NCBI RefSeq assembly: GCF_003856495.1
Contig: NZ_CP034118.1
Span: forward strand, 538,001-602,000
Direction: 5' to 3'
Length of the DNA stretch: 64,000 nt
Source of the DNA: Staphylospora marina
GTDB taxonomy: Bacteria; Bacillota; Bacilli; Thermoactinomycetales; Thermoactinomycetaceae
Under the pieces are notes generated by a model, which ran no database searches, had not been told where the DNA came from, and saw nothing but the letters and a program-made list of their open reading frames with translations. Position numbers and translations under genes: made by a program. Shown here one piece after another: positions 42,429-50,964 of the stretch. Each line of letters opens with the position of its first letter. Positions within the stretch are counted from its first letter, which is position 1.

Positions 42429-43847
42429 TCAAACGCGGCCGGTCGACGGCTCGCCGGAGACGGCGTTCTCCTTTTTCTCTTCGGCAGCGCTTCGTTTTTT
42501 GCTGTACAGATAACCGACCGTCAGCAACGCGAACCAGAACGGAGCCACATAGATGGCGATTCGCGTGTCTTTGTCCATGCCGAGCATGACGAAAATCAGC
42601 GCCAGGAACAGCAGGACCAGCCAGTTGGTGAACGGAGCTCCGGGCATCTTGTAGGAGACTTCCGGCAGGTTTTTCTCTTTGACGGCTTTCCGGTATTTCA
42701 TGTGGGCGACGACGATCATCCCCCAGGTCCACAAGCTTCCGACCAAAGCCACGCTGGTCACGTACACGAAAGCCTTCTCCGGCACGAAATAATTCAGCAC
42801 CACGCCGATCAGGAGAGTCAGGGCCGAGACGGTCAGACCCACGGCCGGAATCTGGCGGCTGTTCAGCTTGGAAAACGCCTTGGGCGCTTGCTTGGACAGA
42901 GACAGGGAGTACAGCATGCGGGCGGTGCTGAACACCCCGCTGTTGCAGGAGGACAATGCCGCCGTGGCGACCACGAAGTTGATGATGTCAGCCGCAAACG
43001 GAATGCCGATTTTCTCAAACGTGGCCACGAACGGGCTTTGCGTCGGATCCAGTTGGTTCCACGGATAGATCGACATGATGATGAACAGGGAACCCACATA
43101 GAAAATCATGATTCGCCAAAGCACCTTGTTGATGGCGGACGGGATCGACTTTTGGGGATTTTGGGCTTCGCCGGCCGTGACTCCCACCAGCTCCACGCCC
43201 TGGAAGGCGAATGCCACCATCTGCAGTGAGAGCAGCATGCCGACAAAGCCTTTCGGGAACAACCCGTCATGACTCCAGAGGTTGGACACGCCGGTGGCGG
43301 GGATGTTGCCCAGTCCCACGGAGATGATCACCAGTCCGATGGCGATCAAGGCGATGATCGTGACGACCTTGATCAGGGCGAACCAGAACTCGAACTCGCC
43401 GAAAAATTTGACGGCCACCAGGTTGATCAGATAGACAAACACGAGTGACATCAGAGCCGGAATCCATTGCGGCAAGTTGGGAAACCATTTGGTCATGTAA
43501 TGTCCGACGGCGATGATCTCGGCCATGCCGGTCACGATCCACATGAACCAATAGCTCCATCCGGTGAAGAACCCGGCCCAGGGGCCCACGAATTCATGCG
43601 CGTAGGAACTGAAAGAACCGGCAACCGGCTTGTACAAAATCAGTTCACCCAGAGCACGCATGATGAAAAAGATGATGATGCCTGCCAGGGCATAGGAAAA
43701 CATCAGGGACGGTCCGGCAACCTGAATGCTTTTGGCCGACCCCAGAAACAACCCGACCCCGATGGCACCGCCGATCGCGATCAGCTGGATGTGCCTGTCG
43801 GTCAAACCTCTGGTCAGTTCCGTTTTCTGTTGATCTGTTGGTTTCAC
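42429..43847 (-). CDS. APC-superfamily amino-acid permease (AAT family)
   Basis: The 472-residue, 12-helix permease begins with LTRGLTDRHIQLIAIGGAIG and LFLGSAKSIQVAGP, the AAT-family signature, and contains AFQGVELVGVTAGEAQNP and ATAALSSCNSGVFSTARMLY. It resembles GABA, proline and other neutral amino-acid permeases; substrate specificity cannot be read. The start is a GTG at 43847 with GGGGAGG about 9 bases upstream. Upstream lie two direct repeats of TTGTTATAG. Confidence 0.85.
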   Translation of the reverse strand: MKPTDQQKTELTRGLTDRHIQLIAIGGAIGVGLFLGSAKSIQVAGPSLMFSYALAGIIIFFIMRALGELILYKPVAGSFSSYAHEFVGPWAGFFTGWSYWFMWIVTGMAEIIAVGHYMTKWFPNLPQWIPALMSLVFVYLINLVAVKFFGEFEFWFALIKVVTIIALIAIGLVIISVGLGNIPATGVSNLWSHDGLFPKGFVGMLLSLQMVAFAFQGVELVGVTAGEAQNPQKSIPSAINKVLWRIMIFYVGSLFIIMSIYPWNQLDPTQSPFVATFEKIGIPFAADIINFVVATAALSSCNSGVFSTARMLYSLSLSKQAPKAFSKLNSRQIPAVGLTVSALTLLIGVVLNYFVPEKAFVYVTSVALVGSLWTWGMIVVAHMKYRKAVKEKNLPEVSYKMPGAPFTNWLVLLFLALIFVMLGMDKDTRIAIYVAPFWFALLTVGYLYSKKRSAAEEKKENAVSGEPSTGRV

Positions 43848-43883
43848 GGAACCCTGCCTCCCCTCTCCATTTCGATTTCTATA

Positions 43884-43913
43884 CTATAACAATATGAGAC
43901 AATTCTATAACAA
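43884..43913 (-). promoter_or_regulatory. direct repeats upstream of the permease gene
   Basis: CTATAACAA occurs at 43884-43892 and 43905-43913, 21 bp apart (two helical turns), in the A+T-rich promoter region. It may be a regulator site; promoter elements overlap it on the minus strand but cannot be fixed. Confidence 0.35.
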
Positions 43914-44003
43914 CATAAACAGCTGTTACAACCCCAAGAAGGAATGTTGTTTTATTTCCATCATTTCAATCATTCGCCGTATTGCGGCAAGAGGCGGAAG
44001 CAT

Positions 44004-44060
44004 GCGCAAAAAAACGCCCGCTTCGCGCGGCCCGGGAGTCGGGCCGCAAAGCGGGCGTTT
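44004..44060 (-). terminator. terminator of the phosphoesterase gene
   Basis: AAACGCCCGCTT (44012-44023) pairs with AAGCGGGCGTTT (44049-44060), with GCGGCCCG/CGGGCCGC inside, and a T run on the minus strand. Confidence 0.85.
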
Positions 44061-44068
44061 CATGATTT

Positions 44069-45217
44069 TTATTTGAATTTCATCGTGATTTGAACCACTT
44101 CCGGTCTGTTTCCGATGCGGAGCGGAGGCCCCCAGGTCCCGAACCCGCACGAAACGATCAGGTGGTGGGATCCTTTTTTGAGCAGACCCCAGTCCGTTTC
44201 ATAGATCATCCCGGTGATCAGTCCGGCGGGGAAGATCTGGCCTTTGTGGGTGTGTCCGGACAGTTGCAGGTCGATGCCGTGAGCTCTGGATTCTTCCAGA
44301 TCGATCGGCTGATGATCGAGAAGGATGAGAGGTTTGGACGGGTCGATTCCGTTCATCAGATCCTTCAGCGGCATCCTTGCCGGCACGCTGCGGCGGTTGG
44401 GATCGTCCCGCCCGATGAGAGTAAAGCCGCCTTTCACATTGACATGGCGATCTTTCAGGACCTGAATTCCCGCTTCATTCAATTTTTGCATCAGTTCGCT
44501 GTCATGGTCGCGCAAATCCCGATCATGGTTTCCGGGAACGGCATAAACCCCGTAAGGGACGTTGATGCGCCCCAACGCTTCTGCCAACTTCCCGGCTTCT
44601 CCCGGCGGAAGGCTCCCGTCCGTGATGTCACCCGCCAGCAGCACGATGTCGGGCTTGATTCCCCGGATGATTTCATGCAAGCGTTCCAGCCTCCGGACTT
44701 GGATGATGGGACCGAAATGAATGTCCGAGACCATGGCGACTTTGAGTTCCCGGAAGGGACCCGCGTCTTTGTTCACGGTCACCTCGTATTTGGTCACCAC
44801 GGGATTGCGGGCGTTCAAGCCCCCGTAAACAACGGTGCCCACGACAACGGCGAACAGGACGATCGCGGCAATCAGCGGCGCCTTTTGATGTTCTTTGACG
44901 GCCGCGGGCAAAAAGCCGGCTTTCCTGTCAATGAGCCGGAGAACATCGAGCACCAGCAACAGCAAACATCCGTACAACACCGCCACCATGGTATACCCGC
45001 CCAGAATGGTCAACCAGGGGACGACGGCGGGAGGCAGCACATCTTCCCCGATTTCCGCCAGCGGGAAGGGCAAGACCAGCAGACAGAATCCCGTGACAAA
45101 CAGAATCCGGGTTCCGCGGGAAGCTGTTTTGACGAACGTGTTCCATCCCCTGCGGCCGATGTAGTAACACATCAACGAATACAGCAGCATGAAAACGGTG
45201 ATGATCAAACCCCACAT
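44069..45217 (-). CDS. membrane-bound calcineurin-like metallophosphoesterase, YkuE-like
   Basis: The 382-residue protein has about four N-terminal membrane helices, then a phosphoesterase domain with all metal-binding blocks: VAMVSDIHFG, VLLAGDITDG, AVPGNHDRD, DHQPIDL and LQLSGHTHKGQ. Its domain lies outside or at the membrane by analogy to YkuE-type enzymes. ATG 45217 has GGAGGAG 10 bases upstream. It is divergent from the DUF326-cupin gene. The substrate is unknown. Confidence 0.85.
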   Translation of the reverse strand: MWGLIITVFMLLYSLMCYYIGRRGWNTFVKTASRGTRILFVTGFCLLVLPFPLAEIGEDVLPPAVVPWLTILGGYTMVAVLYGCLLLLVLDVLRLIDRKAGFLPAAVKEHQKAPLIAAIVLFAVVVGTVVYGGLNARNPVVTKYEVTVNKDAGPFRELKVAMVSDIHFGPIIQVRRLERLHEIIRGIKPDIVLLAGDITDGSLPPGEAGKLAEALGRINVPYGVYAVPGNHDRDLRDHDSELMQKLNEAGIQVLKDRHVNVKGGFTLIGRDDPNRRSVPARMPLKDLMNGIDPSKPLILLDHQPIDLEESRAHGIDLQLSGHTHKGQIFPAGLITGMIYETDWGLLKKGSHHLIVSCGFGTWGPPLRIGNRPEVVQITMKFK

Positions 45218-45343
45218 ATCGGTGGATCTCCTCCGTGAAGGTGTACATGTTGATTGCCCTTGTTCCCTGGTCATTTCCCGGGAGAATTCTTTTCTTCTTG
45301 CCGGCATATGTGTTTACAGATCATGTTTCCGGGAGGAACTGAC

Positions 45344-46135
45344 ATGTCCTTGTTGCATTTCATCCAACATTGCCAGTCCGTTTGCGACCGGATGCTGACC
45401 ATGGCGGCTTCCACGTCCGGGGCATCCGACCGAAACAAACAAGCCCGTCTTCTCCGTGATTGCGCCGATATCTGCGGCCTTACCGCCCAAATGCTGGCCC
45501 GATCCAGTCATGCCACCGGGCAGATGCTGCTCCTCTGTGCAAGGATCAGTGAGCGATGCGCGGAAGAATGCTTGAAACACCCTGATCCGGACTCTCATTA
45601 CTGTGCCCGGGTTTGTTTGCAAAACGCTTCGGCTTGCCGGACGTATGCTTTGGAAGGCATGATGTACCGCCGTCCGGAGCGAACCGTGAAATGGAGAGAC
45701 CATGGGAAAAAACCGTTTGTGATCAACATTCGTCACGCGGCGAAGAAAAACCGCACGTTTCGCACGGCTTTGTGGACGGGCACCCATTTGCAGGTCGTCG
45801 TGATGAGCATCGATGTCGGGGAGGACATCGGACTGGAAGTGCACCCGGATGTGGATCAATTCCTGCGCATTGAGCAAGGCAGAGGGCTGGTCCAAATGGG
45901 CGCGCGAAAAGATCAATTGGATTTCGTGACGGAAGTCGGCAAGGGGGATGCCATCATGGTGCCCGCGGGAACCTGGCACAACCTGACCAATACGGGGAAA
46001 AGGCCGCTGAAACTTTACACGATTTATGCCCCGCCCGAGCATCCGTTCGGCACCGTTCACAAGACAAAACGGGATGCCATGGAAGCGGAAGGAGTATCGC
46101 CCGCGGAAGTCCAGCGGACGGAAAGTCGGGAATGA
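45344..46135 (+). CDS. fusion of a Cys-rich four-helix (DUF326-like) domain and a cupin
   Basis: From ATG 45344 (GGGAGGA upstream) the 263-residue protein has two parts. Residues 1-105 form a Cys-rich helical domain of the DUF326/copper-storage type (HCQSVCDRML, RDCADICGLTAQML, ERCAEECLKHPD, CARVCLQNASAC). From about 120 a single cupin follows (INIRHAAKKNRTFRTALWTG, EDIGLEVHPDVDQF, IMVPAGTWHNL, APPEHPFGTVHKTK) with His and Glu metal ligands. These are normally separate proteins in related bacteria. The frame runs through the junction without interruption. A role in metal or thiol stress is a guess. Confidence 0.82.
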   Translation: MSLLHFIQHCQSVCDRMLTMAASTSGASDRNKQARLLRDCADICGLTAQMLARSSHATGQMLLLCARISERCAEECLKHPDPDSHYCARVCLQNASACRTYALEGMMYRRPERTVKWRDHGKKPFVINIRHAAKKNRTFRTALWTGTHLQVVVMSIDVGEDIGLEVHPDVDQFLRIEQGRGLVQMGARKDQLDFVTEVGKGDAIMVPAGTWHNLTNTGKRPLKLYTIYAPPEHPFGTVHKTKRDAMEAEGVSPAEVQRTESRE

Positions 46136-46167
46136 ACGTCACCGATGTCCGTTCGGACCAGGCAAAA

Positions 46168-46198
46168 AAGCTTGGGGGTATCCCCAAGCTTCTTTTTT
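46168..46198. terminator. bidirectional terminator between the cupin fusion and spo0M
   Basis: AAGCTTGGGG (46168-46177) pairs with CCCCAAGCTT (46182-46191); T runs follow on both strands. Confidence 0.85.
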
Positions 46199-46200
46199 CA

Positions 46201-47127
46201 TCAATCCTCCTCATCACCGCCGAAGAAGTTCCCGAAGAGGTCTCCTCCTTCTTCGTCATCGTCATCATCATTATCGAAGATCTCTTCAATGGCATCTTCC
46301 AGCGCATCTTCCAGCAGCTCGACCGTGATCAGTCCGATGGCGAACGCGCCGATCGCTCCCGCGGCTGAGGAGAATTTGCTGGAAAACTGTTTTTTGTCGT
46401 AAGCCGGAAACACGTGGGGTTGTTGAACGGTTTCGGCGATCACCTGCCGGAGATGTTCGGCCAGTTGATCCGGGTTGTCGAGCAGGCTGTTTTCCAACCA
46501 AAGCTCCCGCTTGATTTCTTTTTCACCGGCAAACGTGAGCACATCCGTTTCGAGGAGCAGGGCGATCCCGTCATCTTGGATAACGGCACAAAACTCGATT
46601 TCCTCCACCTCTCCCTTGAACAGATCGGTGGGTTGCATTTCAAACTCTTGCAAATGGCCATCGAAGCTGCGCGATCCGTATTTTTCTTGGAATCCGAGCG
46701 ATTGAAACGCTTCCAGGACGCGCTGGAGCCTCGTCGGGGGCAGCACCGTGACGGGATCCCGGTCCGAAGAATCCACGCCGCCCGCGATGTCGAGGTGGGT
46801 GATAAAGGCATACGAGACGGAGTATCCGGAAACCAACAGATTTTCCGGAAGCGTGTATTGGAAGGGAAACGACTTCACTTCAGAAGGACCGATCGTGAAT
46901 TTTTCAGGGAAGGAAAACCGGTTGACCAGCGCGGATTGCTCCAGCTTTTCCCCGCGGACGTACACCATGAGATCAATGTCAATCTTGTTGATGTCCTGTT
47001 CAACGGTGCCGCCCTGAATCACCAATTCTCCGCGAATTTCTTCCCCGAGTCTGTATGCATCTTTCTCCAGCACGAGGTCCACGCGGGCAGAACCTTTCCC
47101 CAATCTGGCCAGGAATTTTTTGAACAT
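46201..47127 (-). CDS. spo0M: sporulation-control protein Spo0M
   Basis: The 308-residue arrestin-like protein has the Spo0M pattern: KGSARVDLVLEKDAYRLGEE, QGGTVEQDINKIDIDLMVY, VKSFPFQYTLPEN, VLPPTRLQRVLEAFQSLGF, and a very acidic tail with a run of five Asp. In Bacillus Spo0M influences sporulation and cell division. ATG 47127 has GGGAGGGG 10 bases upstream; a TTG two codons earlier is possible. A good -10 (TATAAT, minus strand 47166-47171) lies upstream. Confidence 0.88.
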   Translation of the reverse strand: MFKKFLARLGKGSARVDLVLEKDAYRLGEEIRGELVIQGGTVEQDINKIDIDLMVYVRGEKLEQSALVNRFSFPEKFTIGPSEVKSFPFQYTLPENLLVSGYSVSYAFITHLDIAGGVDSSDRDPVTVLPPTRLQRVLEAFQSLGFQEKYGSRSFDGHLQEFEMQPTDLFKGEVEEIEFCAVIQDDGIALLLETDVLTFAGEKEIKRELWLENSLLDNPDQLAEHLRQVIAETVQQPHVFPAYDKKQFSSKFSSAAGAIGAFAIGLITVELLEDALEDAIEEIFDNDDDDDEEGGDLFGNFFGGDEED

Positions 47128-47165
47128 GCTCAAAAGTCCCCTCCCATGAAATAACGTCCGGTGAC

Positions 47166-47171
47166 ATTATA
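47166..47171 (-). promoter_or_regulatory. -10 element of spo0M
   Basis: TATAAT on the minus strand, 39 bases before the start codon. The -35 (TGCAAC at 17 bp) is weak; no clear sigma-H pattern is seen. Confidence 0.5.
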
Positions 47172-47224
47172 CTATTTTTTTTGATGTGGTTGCACACGCC
47201 GGAAGGAAACGTCTTCCATTCGTC

Positions 47225-47584
47225 TTATTTGTTCTTTTGATCGTCATTTCCTGTTTGGTCGGGCAGGTGGTTGATTCCGACCGTACGATCCACTTCGAGG
47301 ACGAATGCAATGCCTCTCCCCGGTTTGTTCAGTTGGACGCTTTGCGTGATCGCCTCCAACACTTGATCGGTTTTCCGGCGATCGATCAAGGTGAGGATGA
47401 TTTCTTTTTCCGGCTCGATGACCATGTTGAACAGTTTGGCTTTCTCGTGGATTCCGGTTCCCCGGCCGAACAGGATGGTGCCTCCCTCCGCGCCGGCTTT
47501 TTTGGATGCTTCCACCACTTTCTCCGAGTACCCTTTGTTGACGATCGTGACGATCAGGTCGTATTTGATGTTCGGGTTGGCCAT
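47225..47584 (-). CDS. PII-like regulatory protein (second of pair)
   Basis: The 119-residue protein has the PII-like ferredoxin fold pattern: YDLIVTIVNKGYSEKVVEASKKAGA, then GGTILFGRGTGIHE, EPEKEIILTLIDRRKTDQVLEAI and GRGIAFVLEVDRTVGI. Compared with GlnB/GlnK it lacks the T-loop Tyr and the usual nitrogen-sensing motifs, so it belongs to a divergent PII-like branch. It ends a four-gene operon with another PII-like gene and two DUF1538 membrane genes. The ligand is unknown. Confidence 0.82.
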   Translation of the reverse strand: MANPNIKYDLIVTIVNKGYSEKVVEASKKAGAEGGTILFGRGTGIHEKAKLFNMVIEPEKEIILTLIDRRKTDQVLEAITQSVQLNKPGRGIAFVLEVDRTVGINHLPDQTGNDDQKNK

Positions 47585-47599
47585 GAACGGGTCCTCCCT

Positions 47600-47935
47600 T
47601 CAGGAATACGGTTGCAGCAGATGGCAAATTCCCGCGATTTTCTTCGTGTCCAGCACGAAGCTGATCCCGTAGCCCGGACGATCCAGATCACCGGCTTTCA
47701 CAATGGCGGACAGAATGGGATCCAGCTTGTCGGCGGGCACCAATGTCAAAATCAGTTCTTTTTCCGGCTCGATGGGAATGCCCAGGAACGAAGCGGCTTC
47801 ATGAATTCCCGTTCCTTTGGCAAACAACACCGTTCCGCCTTCCGCACCGGCTTTTTTCGAAGCCGGGACCACTTTTCGCGCCAGTCCCTTTTTCACAACG
47901 GTCACAATCAATTTATGACTCGATGCTGCGTTCAT
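47600..47935 (-). CDS. PII-like regulatory protein (first of pair)
   Basis: The 111-residue paralogue of the next gene has LIVTVVKKGLARKVVPASKKAGA, GGTVLFAKGTGIHE, EPEKELILTLVPADKLDPI and GYGISFVLDTKKIAGICHL. ATG 47935 has AAGGAG 7 bases upstream and overlaps the 3' end of the DUF1538 gene by 23 bp, a sign of translational coupling. It probably binds the membrane protein encoded just before it; that is inference from operon structure. Confidence 0.82.
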   Translation of the reverse strand: MNAASSHKLIVTVVKKGLARKVVPASKKAGAEGGTVLFAKGTGIHEAASFLGIPIEPEKELILTLVPADKLDPILSAIVKAGDLDRPGYGISFVLDTKKIAGICHLLQPYS

Positions 47936-48653
47936 TTTCTTTCTCCTTCCTGCCATACAGGATTCCCAAAGTCAGCACGGAAAGGATCGGGGCCAGGGCG
48001 ACCAGGGAAATCATGCCGAATCCTTCCAGAAGAGGGTTGCGATCCTCCAGGACCGTGGCCACTCCCACCACCATGGACAGAATGAATGTCACCGTCATCG
48101 GTCCCGTCGCCACGCCTCCGGAATCAAAGGCAATCGCCGTAAAGCTGTCTTTGGTGTACCGGGTGAGTACAAAGGCCAACAAATAACCCGGAATGATGAA
48201 GTACCAGAGCGGAATGCCCGCAATGACCCGCAGCATCGAGAGTGCCACCGACACGGCCACGCCGATCGACACGGTGTACAACATGACTTTCTCCGGGATG
48301 GAACCGCTCGAGACTTTGTCCACCTGTTGATTCAAAATTCTCACGGCAGGTTCCGCAAAGGTGGCGACAAATCCCAGCACAAGGCCGACGGGAATCAGAA
48401 TCCAGTTGTGGGACAGATCTCCCAGGATCATCCCCATTTGTTCACCCGTGGGCAAGAATCCGATGTGCACGCCGTGCAGAAAAAACGCCAGCCCGAAAAA
48501 GGTCAGGACAAACCCCTTCAGGATGTTCATTACTTTTTTCCACGGCAATTTCAGCCGGATGAATTGAAACAGCAAAAAGACCACAAACAGCGGGGCCAAA
48601 GCCAGAGCGACTTCCAACATGGTGTCCCCGAAACCGTGGAACGGATGGGTCAT
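47913..48653 (-). CDS. DUF1538 integral membrane protein (second of pair)
   Basis: The 246-residue protein has about seven helices and the DUF1538 segments GFVATFAEPAVRIL, VALSMLRVIAGIP, FDSGGVATGPMTVTFILSM and GFGMISLVALAPILSV. DUF1538 proteins are putative transporters of unknown substrate. Its ATG overlaps the stop of the preceding DUF1538 gene (4-bp overlap). Conserved acidic residues inside helices (AEPA, FDSGG) suggest ion or substrate handling. Confidence 0.82.
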   Translation of the reverse strand: MTHPFHGFGDTMLEVALALAPLFVVFLLFQFIRLKLPWKKVMNILKGFVLTFFGLAFFLHGVHIGFLPTGEQMGMILGDLSHNWILIPVGLVLGFVATFAEPAVRILNQQVDKVSSGSIPEKVMLYTVSIGVAVSVALSMLRVIAGIPLWYFIIPGYLLAFVLTRYTKDSFTAIAFDSGGVATGPMTVTFILSMVVGVATVLEDRNPLLEGFGMISLVALAPILSVLTLGILYGRKEKENERSIES

Positions 48654-49342
48654 GAGTAGAACACCCCCAACAGCAAGGCTGAAAGGACGGGACCGATCGA
48701 TGCGAGGGCGACCAGGCCGAAGCCGTCCGTGGAAGCGGTTTTGCCGCCGAGCACCGATGCAATGCCCATTCCGAGAGACATGATGAACGGAACGGTCATC
48801 GGACCGGTGGTCACGCCGCCCGAGTCAAGGGCAACGGGAACAAATTCGATGGGAGCGAACAGGGACAACACGAAAACCAGAGCGTATCCCGCGAGCAAGA
48901 GATACGTGATGGGAATGTTGAGGATGATCCGCAACACACCGAGTCCCACGGTGAGTCCCACTCCGAGGGCAACGGTGCCGATCAAAATCATTTTGGGAAT
49001 GCTGCCGCCCGTCACCATGTCCACTTGAGACGCCAACACGATGACATCCGGTTCGGCGACGGTCGCCGCAAAGCCGAGGATGATGCTGCACAGAATAATC
49101 AGTCCCAATTTCCCGAGTCTGGACAAGGAGGACCCGACCATCTCACCGATGGGGAGCAGCCCGATGTCCACCCCCACCAAGAACAGGAACAACCCCAATC
49201 CGACCATGACCAGGCCCGTGATGAATTGCAGAAAGATCTCGGCGGGCAACCAGATGACCGTAAATTGCAGGAGAAAAATGACCGCGGTCATGGGAAGAAC
49301 GGCGAACATGACTTCTTTTCCGATGTTTTTGATATGGTCCAT
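48650..49342 (-). CDS. DUF1538 integral membrane protein (first of pair)
   Basis: The 230-residue paralogue has GFAATVAEPDVIVLASQVD, GLGVLRIILNIPITYLLLAGY, LDSGGVTTGPMTVPFIMSLG and GFGLVALASIGPVLSA. Together with the next gene it likely forms a two-half transporter. ATG 49342 has GAGAGGAG upstream; a longer in-frame start at 49393 is not protein-like. It is the first gene of the DUF1538-DUF1538-PII-PII operon. Confidence 0.82.
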   Translation of the reverse strand: MDHIKNIGKEVMFAVLPMTAVIFLLQFTVIWLPAEIFLQFITGLVMVGLGLFLFLVGVDIGLLPIGEMVGSSLSRLGKLGLIILCSIILGFAATVAEPDVIVLASQVDMVTGGSIPKMILIGTVALGVGLTVGLGVLRIILNIPITYLLLAGYALVFVLSLFAPIEFVPVALDSGGVTTGPMTVPFIMSLGMGIASVLGGKTASTDGFGLVALASIGPVLSALLLGVFYS

Positions 49343-49409
49343 CCGGATTCTCCTCTCCGTGTAAAGATGGGATCCGGGTCGGCACCGGATCATTCATTCC
49401 TCCATTCTT

Positions 49410-49976
49410 TCAAAGGTCGACGTCGATTTCCGTACGGATCTTCTCGTCTTTGGAGATGCCGATGTATCTGAGGGTTTCCGAAGGAGTGGCATGATTGAAA
49501 TACTTCTGCAGCAAAGAGATGGCAATCCCTCTTTTGTAGGCATGAAACCCGAAGGTTTTGCGCAGCGAATTGGTTCCGATTTTCCCTTCGATGCCCACGG
49601 CCTTGGCGGCCTGTTGGAGAATTCGATACGCTTGTTGTCGCGTGATCGGTTTTTTCGTTTTGGGGGATTGAAACAGATAATCGTCGGGGTGCAGTTGATT
49701 CATTCGGACAAACCGGAGAATGGTTGCCCTGACCCGGGGATTGAGGAAAATCTCCTTGTCGGATCCGGGAATCTGCAGGAATTCCTTGGGGATCTCATCC
49801 GTTGACATCACGTCATGCACCTTCACGTGAAGCAGTTCCGTGATTTTCAGACCGGTGTTGATCCCAAGCACAAAGAGCAAATGATCCCTTTCGGAGTGCT
49901 CTTTCAGATAGTTTTTCATGGCATCGATTTTTTCCCGATCCCTGATGGCTTCCACTGTTTCCAAAACAGGCATCAC
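49410..49976 (-). CDS. solitary tyrosine recombinase/integrase-family protein
   Basis: The 188-residue protein has only a catalytic-type domain. Segment one reads GINTGLKITELL, with Lys where most family members have the first catalytic Arg. Later blocks are NSLRKTFGFHAYKRG (second Arg present, the box II His replaced by Asn), LLQKYFNHATPSETLRYIGI (His and nucleophile Tyr present). The start (ATG or GTG near 49976) is not certain. Similar short solitary recombinase-like proteins occur in Bacillus (YoeC type). Without the first Arg, activity is doubtful. No phage or island genes surround it. Confidence 0.75.
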   Translation of the reverse strand: MMPVLETVEAIRDREKIDAMKNYLKEHSERDHLLFVLGINTGLKITELLHVKVHDVMSTDEIPKEFLQIPGSDKEIFLNPRVRATILRFVRMNQLHPDDYLFQSPKTKKPITRQQAYRILQQAAKAVGIEGKIGTNSLRKTFGFHAYKRGIAISLLQKYFNHATPSETLRYIGISKDEKIRTEIDVDL

Positions 49977-49999
49977 CTCGGTTTGTGTTACTCAATCAT

Positions 50000-50037
50000 A
50001 TTATAGGATAGGATTAAGTAACATTCAATCGTTGAAT
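50000..50037 (-). promoter_or_regulatory. promoter with overlapping palindrome before the recombinase gene
   Basis: On the minus strand TTGAAT (50023-50028) and TATAAT (50000-50005) are 17 bp apart. The -35 lies within the palindrome ATTCAA-TCG-TTGAAT (50023-50037), a likely operator. Confidence 0.65.
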
Positions 50038-50262
50038 CGGAAAAAATTTATGCCCATTCGGCAATGTTGAGGGGATCAAAGGAAATCGGGCCATTCCCGA
50101 AGCGAGCCGGCATGTCCGGAAAGAGGGAAAAACGTGGATCCGGCGCTGTCATGGACGGAGACGGCCATTTTCCAATAGAGCGGACTTGGATGCTTCTGAA
50201 GGAATTTTAAAATAAAGCAAAAATTATTATTATGAATCATTTTATCGGGGGGACAAATCCGC

Positions 50263-50964
50263 ATGACGCTGAGGTTGTATGTGGAAGATCCGTATTTGCG
50301 GGAGTGCACGGCAACGGTGACGGAGATCAAGGAAAACACGGTGTTTCTGGATCGGACGGTGTTTTATCCCGAAGGCGGAGGTCAATTGGGGGACACGGGA
50401 TGGATCGAAAACCTCCGGGTGGTGGATGCTCAAAAATCGGGGGGACGGCTCTTCACCCATCCGGATTTTCCTTCGATCAAAGTCGGATCTCAAGTGGCAC
50501 ACATTCTGGAAAAGGCACCGGAACAACTGGAAGTGGGGCAGGAAGTGCGCCTTCACATTGATTGGCAAAGACGGTACACTTTGATGAGAATGCATTCGGC
50601 CGCCCACATCGTGTATCATTTCATGTTTGAGGTATTCGGAAAAATGCCGGTCAAAGGTTGCCGAATCGCCGAGGATTCATCCAGGTTTGACTTTTTCACC
50701 GAGCAACGCTTCGACCGGGATCGTTTGGATCAGGTGGAGCGGCTGGCGAATGATTTCATTGACAAGGATGTGGAAATCCGGATGCTGAATCCGGTCAATG
50801 AACCGGAGGCCCGGATCTGGGAGTGCGAAGGCATCCAAATCCCCTGTGGGGGGACGCACGTGAAGAGAACCGGTGAAATCGGTCACGTCACCTTGAAAAG
50901 GAGGGGAAAATCTCCCACGGTGGAACGCGTGTACATCTCATTGGCAGGAGGGGCTAACGTTTGA
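50263..50964 (+). CDS. alaX: alanyl-tRNA editing protein AlaX-M type
   Basis: AlaX hydrolyses Ser (or Gly) mischarged on tRNA-Ala. The 233-residue protein has the N-terminal YPEGGGQLGDTGWIEN segment seen in AlaX-M, the zinc-binding HSAAHIVYHFMFEVFG (first two His) and CGGTHVKRTGEIGHV (Cys and third His). It is a stand-alone version of the AlaRS editing domain. The ATG has GGGGGG 8 bases upstream. The next gene overlaps its stop, so the two are cotranscribed. Confidence 0.88.
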   Translation: MTLRLYVEDPYLRECTATVTEIKENTVFLDRTVFYPEGGGQLGDTGWIENLRVVDAQKSGGRLFTHPDFPSIKVGSQVAHILEKAPEQLEVGQEVRLHIDWQRRYTLMRMHSAAHIVYHFMFEVFGKMPVKGCRIAEDSSRFDFFTEQRFDRDRLDQVERLANDFIDKDVEIRMLNPVNEPEARIWECEGIQIPCGGTHVKRTGEIGHVTLKRRGKSPTVERVYISLAGGANV

